Source of the DNA: Phreatobacter sp. | GTDB lineage: Bacteria; Pseudomonadota; Alphaproteobacteria; Rhizobiales; Phreatobacteraceae | Assembly: GCF_016793595.1 (NCBI RefSeq) | Contig: NZ_JAEULY010000002.1 | Location: 248,001-312,000, forward strand | DNA length: 64,000 bases | Direction of reading: 5' to 3' | Shown: positions 53,743 to 60,460 of the stretch, in pieces | Numbering within the stretch: the first letter of the stretch is position 1 | How the letters are laid out: each line of letters starts with the position of its first letter | Notes under the pieces: generated by a model | What the model was told of the DNA's origin: nothing | Seen by the model: the letters and a program-made list of their open reading frames with translations, nothing else | The model's database searches: none | Program-made: the position numbers and the translations under genes

Positions 53743-54714
53743 TCAGGCGCTGCCGAACAGGATGCCGGTCAGCAGGACCAGCGTGCCGCCGACCACGATC
53801 TGGAACACCGCCTTGAGGAAGGGTGTGTCCATGTACTTCCAGCGGATCCAGGCGATGGCCCACAGCTCCACGGCGACGATGGCGATGGCGATGCCCGTGG
53901 CGATCCAGAAGCCGTTGGGCCAGGTCGTGGGGATCAGGTAGGGCAGGGCGTGGCCGAGGCCGCCGATGGCCGTCATCAGGCCGCAGGCCCAGCCGCGGAC
54001 CACGGGCGAGCCGCGCCCCGACAGCTTGCCGTCGTCGGACAGCGCTTCGGTCAGACCCATCGAGATGCCCGCGCCGACGGCTGCGGCGAGCGCGACGAGG
54101 AAGGTGCTCCAGTTGTCCTGCGTCGCGAAGGCGGCGGCGAAGACCGGGGCGAGCGTTGAGACCGAGCCGTCCATCAGGCCGGCAAGGCCCGGCTGCACAT
54201 AGGTCAGGACGAAGCGCTGATGGGCGGTCGCGTCCTCGGCGCTCCTGACGTCCTCGGGCAGCAGTTCCTTGCCGAGGCGCTGCGCGAGGCTCTCGTGCTG
54301 GCCCTCGGCCTCCGCCAGTTCGACGAGCAGCTGACGGACGCCGACGTCGCGCGCGCCTTCGGCGGCCCGGCGATAGAAGGTCTGCGCCTCGGCCTCCATG
54401 GCCTCCGCCTCCGCGCGGATCGTGTCCAGCGACAGGTTGGTGGTGAGCCAGACCGGCTTGCGCTTGAGGAAGCCGCGGACGTCCTGCCGGCGGATCAGCG
54501 GCAGGAACTCGCCGAACTTCTCGCGATAGAGCCCATAGAGACGGGAGCGGTGGCCGGCCTCCTCTTCCGCCATGGCCACGAACAGCCGGGCACTTGCCGG
54601 ATAGTCCGGCTCCAGCTGGCGCGCGAAAGCCTGGTAGATGCGGCCATCCTCCTCCTCGTTGGTGATGGCGAGGGCAAGGATCTGCTGTTCGGACAGGTCG
54701 GCGAATGCGAGCAC
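53743..54714 (-). CDS. mbfA: Membrane-bound ferritin MbfA (ferritin-like + VIT1)
   Basis: 323 residues. The N-terminal half (1-150) is a ferritin-like di-iron domain with paired Glu-rich helices: ITNEEEDGRIYQAFA, AMAEEEAGHRSRLYGLY and LAEAEGQHESLAQRL. The C-terminal half is a VIT1/CCC1 iron-transporter domain (GLMDGSVSTLAPVFAAAFA and about five helices). In Bradyrhizobium and Agrobacterium it exports iron and protects from peroxide and acid. GTG start at 54712-54714, GAGGTG upstream. An Irr-like box lies 26 bp upstream. Confidence 0.93.
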   Translation of the reverse strand: MLAFADLSEQQILALAITNEEEDGRIYQAFARQLEPDYPASARLFVAMAEEEAGHRSRLYGLYREKFGEFLPLIRRQDVRGFLKRKPVWLTTNLSLDTIRAEAEAMEAEAQTFYRRAAEGARDVGVRQLLVELAEAEGQHESLAQRLGKELLPEDVRSAEDATAHQRFVLTYVQPGLAGLMDGSVSTLAPVFAAAFATQDNWSTFLVALAAAVGAGISMGLTEALSDDGKLSGRGSPVVRGWACGLMTAIGGLGHALPYLIPTTWPNGFWIATGIAIAIVAVELWAIAWIRWKYMDTPFLKAVFQIVVGGTLVLLTGILFGSA

Positions 54715-54739
54715 GGCGGCACCTCAATGGCGCTGCTAC

Positions 54740-54756
54740 ATTAGAAGTATTGTAAA
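54740..54756. promoter_or_regulatory. ICE-like box (Irr operator) at mbfA
   Basis: ATTAGAA-GTA-TTGTAAA: each arm matches the iron-control element TTTAGAA-N3-TTCTAAA at six of seven bases. In Agrobacterium Irr represses mbfA through such a site under low iron. Confidence 0.6.
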
Positions 54757-54791
54757 GAAGGCACAAGGCCGCCCGGCCGCCAAAAAGAAAC

Positions 54792-54820
54792 GGGCGCCTG
54801 CGGAGTACCGCAGGACGCCC
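54792..54820 (-). terminator. Intrinsic terminator of the small ORF (minus strand)
   Basis: Stem CCTGCGG / CCGCAGG (7 bp, four-base loop) extended by GGGCG/CGCCC across one bulged base; on the minus strand it is followed by TTTCTTTTTGG. It lies 36 bp after the stop of the small ORF. Confidence 0.75.
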
Positions 54821-54855
54821 GGCATGCGTCGCCTCGATCAGAGGGGAGGATGACC

Positions 54856-54975
54856 TCAGCGACGGGAATAGATGCCGAGGGCGACGGCGGTGGCGCTGTC
54901 GCGGACCTCGATCGCCGGCTGCCAGCGGAAGGCGCCACGGCGAGCGAAGAAGGAAGAGATCAGCGAGATGAGCAT
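54856..54975 (-). CDS. Putative small protein (39 residues)
   Basis: Too short for routine gene calling. Sequence begins MLISLISSFFARRGAFRW and ends ALGIYSRR: a hydrophobic N-terminal segment followed by a basic, mixed C-terminus. ATG at 54973-54975 has GGAG six bases upstream and the transcript has its own intrinsic terminator, so it forms a complete small unit just upstream of mbfA. The N-terminal MLISLI and overall size recall DUF1127-type small proteins, but the diagnostic DUF1127 core is absent. A small RNA is the alternative. Confidence 0.5.
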   Translation of the reverse strand: MLISLISSFFARRGAFRWQPAIEVRDSATAVALGIYSRR

Positions 54976-55150
54976 AACACGCTCCGGGTTCGGGTGCTGC
55001 CCGCTTGTGCGATGCAGCATGACAGTGATTTAGGCGCGTTGCGGTTTTCCCGCCAGCGCCGATACTGCAGGGCCAGCCATGCAAAAACGATTTCCCTTGT
55101 TCATGGTCCGGCAATGTCTCATTCCAGAGATTGATGAAAGCGAAGCCGGC

Positions 55151-55627
55151 ATGATCTTCCTCAGCCCCGACCGCCGTTCGCGCCTCACGCCGCTTCTACA
55201 TGCCTATTGGCGCTTTTCACGTGGAATGACGCTCGGCGTGCGCGGTTGCGTCATCGACGAGGCGGGCAGGGTGCTGCTGGTCCGGCACAGCTACACGCCC
55301 GGCTGGCACTTTCCCGGCGGCGGCGTCGAGGTGGGTCAGACGATGAGGGCGGCGCTGGCCGACGAGCTCAAACAGGAGGCAAATGTCGAACTCGCCGGCG
55401 AGCCGCGTCTGGTCGGCCTCTACCTCAATTCCCGCGCGTCGCGTCGCGACCACGTGGCGCTCTACCGGATCGACGACTGGCGGCAGCCGGCGCCCTTCGT
55501 GCCGACGCGCGAGATCCTCGAAGCCGGCTTCTTTGCGCTGGAGGCGCTGCCCGAGGACACGACGCGCGGCACCCGCGAGCGGATCGACGAGATGTTCGCG
55601 GGACGGGAGCGCAGCGAAATCTGGTAG
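55151..55627 (+). CDS. Nudix hydrolase-fold protein with altered Nudix box
   Basis: 158 residues. Fold landmarks: GMTLGVRGCVIDEAGRVLLVRHSYTPGWHFPGGGVEVGQ, then ALADELKQEANVEL. In the Nudix box G-x5-E-x7-R-E-U-x-E-E-x-G-U, the first Glu is Gln, Arg is Asp, one Glu is Gln and the Gly is Asn, leaving only part of the metal site. Open from ATG 55079, but ATG 55151 (MIFLSPDRRSRLTP) fits relatives better. It may be a weak hydrolase or a non-catalytic relative. Confidence 0.8.
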   Translation: MIFLSPDRRSRLTPLLHAYWRFSRGMTLGVRGCVIDEAGRVLLVRHSYTPGWHFPGGGVEVGQTMRAALADELKQEANVELAGEPRLVGLYLNSRASRRDHVALYRIDDWRQPAPFVPTREILEAGFFALEALPEDTTRGTRERIDEMFAGRERSEIW

Positions 55628-55635
55628 CGGCCGGC

Positions 55636-56916
55636 TTATCGCCGTCGCCCGGCAAGGTAGGCCACGATCGCGAGCCCGAACAGGACGGCGGTCATACCGA
55701 AGACGAGCGGGGCGTCGCCCGGCCCCGCCTGCCAGCCGGCCGGCGTCCATTCGCGGGCGAGCCCGTAGGCGGCCGGCGCGAAGGCATAGAAGGCCTGCCC
55801 GGCCGCAACATTCAGCGCCACGGCGCGAGGCACGTCCTCCTTGACGAATTCGACCTGCGCGATGAGTGGCGGCAGCGACACGAGATTGCCGATGCCGAGG
55901 CCAAACAGGATGACGCCGATCCAGATCAGCACGGGCGACGCGCCGCCGCCGGCCATCAGCGCGAGGCAGCCGCCGATCTGGATCGCATAGCTGATCGAGG
56001 CGACCAGCCGCCGGTCGGCGTCCGCCGGCATGAGCCAGCCGACCAGCGAGCGTCCGGTCACGGCGGCGACCGTCGCCGTCGCCATGGCGATGCCGGCCCA
56101 TTGCGCGCCAAGGACCGGCACCATTAGCGAGAACATGTGGGCGATGAGCCCGACCTGCGCGAACAGCGCCAGCGAGGTGCCGAGGGTCAAGGTCAGAAAG
56201 GCGGGATCGCGCCAGATCAGCGAGCCGGGCAGGGGCCGGGCGCGCGGCGAGGTGAGGGAGACGACGGGGCTTCCCGGCGCATCGCCGTCCGGGGGCTGCC
56301 CGAGGCTCTCGGGCGTGGCCGAGAAGACGCGGTCGGACAGCACCCAGAGCAGGACGACGACGATCGTGCCGATCACCGCCACCGCCGCCGGGAAGCCCAG
56401 CGCGCCGATGGCGAAGACCCAGAGCGGCGAGAACACCACGCCGCCGACGCTGGCGCCGTTATAGGCCATGGCGAGCGCGGTCGGCCGGGTGCGCACGAAC
56501 CAGGGCGAGACGATGGCGTTGACCGCTGCCGCGCCGAGCGTGATCCAGCCGGTGCCCGAGAGCGCGGCCGCGACGAAGAGCTGCCACGGGCTCTGCGCCA
56601 GCGACCAGCCGACGAGGCCGGCGACCAATGCGACCGCGCCCGCCTTGGTGGCGCGGGGAATGCCGAAACGGCGGTATATGGCAGGCAGGTTGGCGACCGT
56701 CGCCGCGCCCGCGAGATAGTGAACGGTGATGGCGGAAGCGACCAGGCTGATCGGCCAGCCGCGCGTCGCATGGATGGTGTGGAGGAAGACCGGCGGACCG
56801 TAGAAGCCAAGACCCCAGCCCGACATGGCGAGGAAAAAGGCGCCGGCGACCACGGTCCAGCCGAAGAAGCGCGGTCGGGCGGCGGTCGGCTGGGGCGGCA
56901 TGGGCTCACGGGTCAT
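55636..56916 (-). CDS. Major facilitator superfamily transporter
   Basis: 426 residues, twelve predicted helices in two halves with a central loop (about 195-225). It resembles the oxalate/formate antiporter and monocarboxylate groups (GWGLGFYGPPVFLHTIHATRGW at the start; GISLAFGLGIGN-like segment GVILFGLGIGNLVSLPPLIAQ in helix 10). Substrate unknown. Convergent with the Nudix gene, 8 bp apart. Confidence 0.87.
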   Translation of the reverse strand: MTREPMPPQPTAARPRFFGWTVVAGAFFLAMSGWGLGFYGPPVFLHTIHATRGWPISLVASAITVHYLAGAATVANLPAIYRRFGIPRATKAGAVALVAGLVGWSLAQSPWQLFVAAALSGTGWITLGAAAVNAIVSPWFVRTRPTALAMAYNGASVGGVVFSPLWVFAIGALGFPAAVAVIGTIVVVLLWVLSDRVFSATPESLGQPPDGDAPGSPVVSLTSPRARPLPGSLIWRDPAFLTLTLGTSLALFAQVGLIAHMFSLMVPVLGAQWAGIAMATATVAAVTGRSLVGWLMPADADRRLVASISYAIQIGGCLALMAGGGASPVLIWIGVILFGLGIGNLVSLPPLIAQVEFVKEDVPRAVALNVAAGQAFYAFAPAAYGLAREWTPAGWQAGPGDAPLVFGMTAVLFGLAIVAYLAGRRR

Positions 56917-57180
56917 GACAGGCTGCGGACAGGCGGCGGCCGCTCATCCTGCCGTGCAGTCTGAACCACTCCACGCGCCGATGCTTCGGCGCAGGCCGAA
57001 GGATAGCCAACCGAAAACGCCGGGCGGCGCGACGAGGGCGGTATGGCGCGGCCGGGAACGCCATGCTATGCGCGCTGCATGACGGGTTTGAGGCGTCTCA
57101 GGGTGCAGCGACGACGACGGCCGGCGTGATTGCCGCAAGCCGCCGTTTCCGTTCGCCCTTCTGCTGAGCCCTTGAGAGCC

Positions 57181-57690
57181 ATGCCCGACCTCACGCTCGA
57201 CCTCCATCCCGAGGCCCCGTCCGATCACGCCGCCATCGAGCGCCTGCACGAGCGCGCCTTCGGCCCCGGCCGTTTCGCCCGCACCGCCTTTCGTCTGCGC
57301 GAGAACGTTCCGCCCTTTGCCGACCTCTGCTTCACGGCCCGGGTCGGCACGCTGCTGGTTGGCTCGATCCGCCTGTCGCCGGTGGAGATCGGCGCCGGTT
57401 TCGCCGCCATCCTGCTCGGCCCCATCACCATCGACCCCGCCTTCCAGAGTCGCGGCATCGGCGGCGCGCTGATGCGCCGGTCGCTGGAGACGGCGAGGAC
57501 GAAAGGGCACAGCCGCGTGATCCTCGTCGGCGACGCGCCCTACTACCAGCGTTTCGGCTTCAGCGTCGTGCCGCCCGGCAAGCTGACCTTGCCGGGGCCG
57601 GTCGATCCGGCACGGCTGCTGCTCTGCGAACTGGCCGATGGTGCGTTCGAGGGCGTGTCGGGACCGGTGCGCGGCACGCAGGCCGCCTGA
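57181..57690 (+). CDS. GNAT family N-acetyltransferase (YhbS-like)
   Basis: 169 residues. Motifs: HERAFGPGRFARTAFRLRE, LLGPITIDPAFQSRGIGGALMRRSLE (acetyl-CoA loop QSRGIG) and GDAPYYQRFGFSVVPPG, as in YhbS-type enzymes. Acceptor unknown. ATG at 57181 with GAGAG upstream is preferred to the open frame at 57130. Confidence 0.87.
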   Translation: MPDLTLDLHPEAPSDHAAIERLHERAFGPGRFARTAFRLRENVPPFADLCFTARVGTLLVGSIRLSPVEIGAGFAAILLGPITIDPAFQSRGIGGALMRRSLETARTKGHSRVILVGDAPYYQRFGFSVVPPGKLTLPGPVDPARLLLCELADGAFEGVSGPVRGTQAA

Positions 57691-57768
57691 AGCGCCTTGC
57701 GCCGGCCGACTTGGAGAATCGTTTCGGTCGGCGCACTGTCCAGCTCCCCCGGTCCAAGGAGGAATCCC

Positions 57769-58005
57769 ATGCTGCGCCGTGACCTTCTCAAAGCCCTGTT
57801 CGGCCTGCCGGTCGTTGCAGCCGTCACGGCCGCAAGCGCGACCAGCGCCGAGGCGTCCTGGCTGTCGGATGGCGTTCGCCGCACCGGGCGCGGTGTGAAC
57901 AGGGCCGGCCGTAGCCTCAATCGCGGCGTAACCCGCGCCGGGCGCAGCGTCGGCCGGGGTGCCCGCCGCGTCCGCCGCCAGGTCTTCGGCCGCCGCCGGG
58001 GCTGA
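57769..58005 (+). CDS. Exported Arg/Gly-rich small protein 1
   Basis: 78 residues. The N-terminus LRRDLLKALFGLPVVAAV has a twin-arginine (Tat) RRxxLK pattern and a cleavage site after TSAEA. The mature part is strongly basic and built on 11-residue units RGVNRAGRSLN / RGVTRAGRSVG / RGARRVRRQVF, ending GRRRG. AAGGAGG six bases before the ATG is a near-perfect ribosome-binding site, so expression is likely. No known family recognised. It is followed by a second protein of the same plan. Confidence 0.7.
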   Translation: MLRRDLLKALFGLPVVAAVTAASATSAEASWLSDGVRRTGRGVNRAGRSLNRGVTRAGRSVGRGARRVRRQVFGRRRG

Positions 58006-58098
58006 TTGCCGACCGCCGGCTTCCCGCAGGGCGGGAGGTACCGGTCGCCGCCGAGCAACCTTTTCCTTCCCTCCGCGTTTGTCTGTTGCGCGATTGAC

Positions 58099-58124
58099 CG
58101 GTGATCCGCGTTTGCGGATCGCCG
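58099..58124. promoter_or_regulatory. Hairpin between the two microprotein genes
   Basis: 11-bp stem CGGTGATCCGC / GCGGATCGCCG (one G-T pair), loop GTTT, ending 31 bp before the second gene. No T-tract follows, so it is more likely a leader or processing hairpin than a terminator. Confidence 0.45.
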
Positions 58125-58154
58125 ATGCCGCGCGCCAGCCGGGGAGGGACAGCG

Positions 58155-58367
58155 ATGGATCGTCGGAATCTGGTGAGGCTGCTTCTTGCAGCGCCTGTCC
58201 TTGCTGGAGGCCTCGCCGCCAGTGCGACAGCGGAAGCCTCGTGGCTCACCGACGGCATCCACCGGGCCAATCGCCAGATTTTCGGGCGACCACGTCGGCG
58301 ATATTGGCGGCGGAGGCGATACTGGCGTCGTCGTCGGTACTATCGGCGCCATTATCGCCGATACTGA
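58155..58367 (+). CDS. Exported Arg/Tyr-rich small protein 2
   Basis: 70 residues. N-terminus DRRNLVRLLLAAPVLAGGLA is again a Tat-like RRxxhxR signal with cleavage after TAEA. The mature part starts SWLTDGIHRANRQIFGRP and ends in hexapeptide repeats RYWRRR-RYWRRR-RYYRRH-YRRY, giving a very high positive charge with regular aromatics. ATG at 58155 follows GGGGAGGGAC. It shares the EASWL(S/T)DG junction and the QxFGR segment with protein 1, so the two are diverged paralogues. Function unknown. Confidence 0.68.
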   Translation: MDRRNLVRLLLAAPVLAGGLAASATAEASWLTDGIHRANRQIFGRPRRRYWRRRRYWRRRRYYRRHYRRY

Positions 58368-58375
58368 CAGGCGGT

Positions 58376-60457
58376 TCAGCGCCCCTCGCGCGCCCAGACC
58401 GCGGTCACCGCACCCAGCAGCAGCACCAGTCCCAGAATGCCGGCGAAGGCCGGCAGGATGCCGATGCCACGGATCACCGAGGCGTCGCGCTGGCGGATGC
58501 CCATCCAGTCCTCGCCGCGCAGCGACGTCGCCGAACGCGTCGGCACGATGCGCGGGATCGACAGGCTGCCGTTTTCCGAGATGCGCCAGAGACCGCCGCC
58601 GGTGGCGCGGACCAGCGGTTCCAGCAATCGCAGTGTCGAGGTTACGTCGGTGAACTCGCGCGGGTTCGGCGGGCCGACATTGATCAGGCGCGTCAGGCGG
58701 CCGGCCTGCGCGCGCCACAGGCCGAGTTCGGTCACATCGACCTGGCCGCGCCAGAGGCCGGGCTCGGCCTCCTGAAGCGTCACCGGCTCGCTGGCGCCCG
58801 AGGGCCGGGTCAGCGTGACGGTTTCCGGCCGCTCGGCCATGGTCTGCAGTTCGACGGCGAGCTGGCGGCCGCGCACGGCGAGGCGCAGGCTCTCCTCCTC
58901 CAGCTCCGGCTCCTTCATCAGCCAGTGGGAGAGGCGCCGCAGCAGTTCCAGATGCGGTCCGCCGCCCTCGTAGCCGCGCGCCCAGAGCCAGATATGGTCG
59001 GAGAGCAGCAGCGCGACGCGCCCCTCGCCCTGCCGCGACAGCAGCAGCAGGGGACGCTGGTCCGGGCCGTCCATGACGGTGGCGGCCCCCGGCGCCGGCT
59101 GGCGGCTTTCGATCAGGCGGAACCAGCGGCTCCAGTTCGGATTGCCCTCCTGCGTCATGCCGGGCAAGGCGCGCGTCACCGGGTGGCGGCGGCCCTGATC
59201 GGAAACGCGGGCGTGGAACGGCCGCTCGATGACGTCGCCGGTCGGCGCGGCCGGGAGGATCGACTCCAGCGGCGTGTCGTTGATCGAGGCGGAGGTCGCG
59301 TGTTCCGGCCCGGCTGCGATCAGCAGTGCGCCGCCGCCGCGGACATAGCGGGCGATGTTCTCGAAATAGATCAGCGGCAGCACGCCCTGCTGGGCATAGC
59401 GGTCGAAGATGATCAGGTCGAATTCGCGGATCTTGATCTGGAACAGCTCGCGCGTCGGGAAGGCGATCAGCGACAGTTCGTTGATCGGCGTGCCGTCCTG
59501 CTTCTCCGGCGGCCTGAGGATGGTGAAGTGGACGAGGTCGACGCCGGCATCGGACTTGAGGAGGTTGCGCCATGTGCGCTCGCCGGCATGGGGCTCGCCC
59601 GAGACCAGAAGCACGCGCAATTTCTCGCGGATGCCGTCGATGATGACCACGGCGCGATTGTTGATGGGGGTCAGCTCGCCGTCGAGCCCGTCGACCTCGA
59701 TCTCGATGATGTTCGCGCCGGCATGGGTGATCTGGACCGAGACATTGGTGGTCGCGCCAGTCGTCACGGTACGCCGTTCGATGATCTCGCCGTCGCGGCG
59801 GATCGAGACGGAAGCCTGCGCGGCAGCGCCGCCGGTGCCGTTGTCCTCGATGCGGAAGCCGATGGTCTGGCTCTGCTGGACGATGCCGAAGCGCGGCGTC
59901 TGGGTCAGCACCACGCGGCGGTCGCGATCGGTGGAGCGGCCGGTGATCAGCGCATGGACGGGTGCCTGAAAGCCGATGGCCGCGGCCTGCGCGGGGACGT
60001 CGTGGACCTGCCCGTCAGTGACGAGGATCGCCCCGCCGATCCGCTCGGCGGGAACGTCGGAGAGGGCCGAGCGCAGCGCTTCGAACAGGTGCGTGCCGTC
60101 GCTCTGCCCGTCGGATGCCCCGGCATCGACCCAACGCACCTCGAAACCCGGCGAGCGCGCGAAATTGCGCTCGATGGCGGCCTTGGCTTCGTCGGTGATG
60201 CGGGCGCGGTCGGCCAATGACTGGCTCGCCGAGCGGTCCAGCACCACGGCGACGACGGTGCGCAGCGGGTCGCGGTCCTCCTGCGTGAAGACGGGGTTTG
60301 CGAGCGCCAGCAGGCCGAGCGCCATGGCGCCGATGCGCCACCACGCCCCGCGCGAGCGGGAAACCAGCAGCAGGGCGGCGACGACGACCACCGCCAGCGC
60401 GGCGGCGGCCAGCGCCCAGATCGGCAGGATGGGGGACCAGACGATGCCGAAATTCAT
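58376..60457 (-). CDS. VWA/glutamine-amidotransferase-like membrane protein
   Basis: 693 residues. Two N-terminal helices, then a von Willebrand A-like domain (VVAVVLDRSASQSLADRAR, ILVTDGQVHDVPA), an immunoglobulin-like beta region, a GATase1-like region (LLVSGEPHAGERTWRNLL; IIFDRYAQQGVLPLIYFENIARYVRGGGALLIAAGPEH) and a C-terminal helix. It ends the leftward DUF58-DUF4159 operon. These proteins accompany MoxR ATPases and DUF58 proteins; molecular role unknown. Starts 3 bp after the DUF4159 stop. Confidence 0.83.
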   Translation of the reverse strand: MNFGIVWSPILPIWALAAAALAVVVVAALLLVSRSRGAWWRIGAMALGLLALANPVFTQEDRDPLRTVVAVVLDRSASQSLADRARITDEAKAAIERNFARSPGFEVRWVDAGASDGQSDGTHLFEALRSALSDVPAERIGGAILVTDGQVHDVPAQAAAIGFQAPVHALITGRSTDRDRRVVLTQTPRFGIVQQSQTIGFRIEDNGTGGAAAQASVSIRRDGEIIERRTVTTGATTNVSVQITHAGANIIEIEVDGLDGELTPINNRAVVIIDGIREKLRVLLVSGEPHAGERTWRNLLKSDAGVDLVHFTILRPPEKQDGTPINELSLIAFPTRELFQIKIREFDLIIFDRYAQQGVLPLIYFENIARYVRGGGALLIAAGPEHATSASINDTPLESILPAAPTGDVIERPFHARVSDQGRRHPVTRALPGMTQEGNPNWSRWFRLIESRQPAPGAATVMDGPDQRPLLLLSRQGEGRVALLLSDHIWLWARGYEGGGPHLELLRRLSHWLMKEPELEEESLRLAVRGRQLAVELQTMAERPETVTLTRPSGASEPVTLQEAEPGLWRGQVDVTELGLWRAQAGRLTRLINVGPPNPREFTDVTSTLRLLEPLVRATGGGLWRISENGSLSIPRIVPTRSATSLRGEDWMGIRQRDASVIRGIGILPAFAGILGLVLLLGAVTAVWAREGR

Positions 60458-60460
60458 CGC

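Noticed and set aside
58009-58072. Terminator after the first microprotein gene
   Set aside because: A TTCCCGC/GCGGGAG stem exists but it contains a mismatch and the T-rich stretch is about 25 bp away; not convincing.
57543-59573. 676-codon minus-strand frame across the GNAT and microprotein genes
   Set aside because: Composition-driven frame overlapping several recognised genes on both strands; low-complexity translation.
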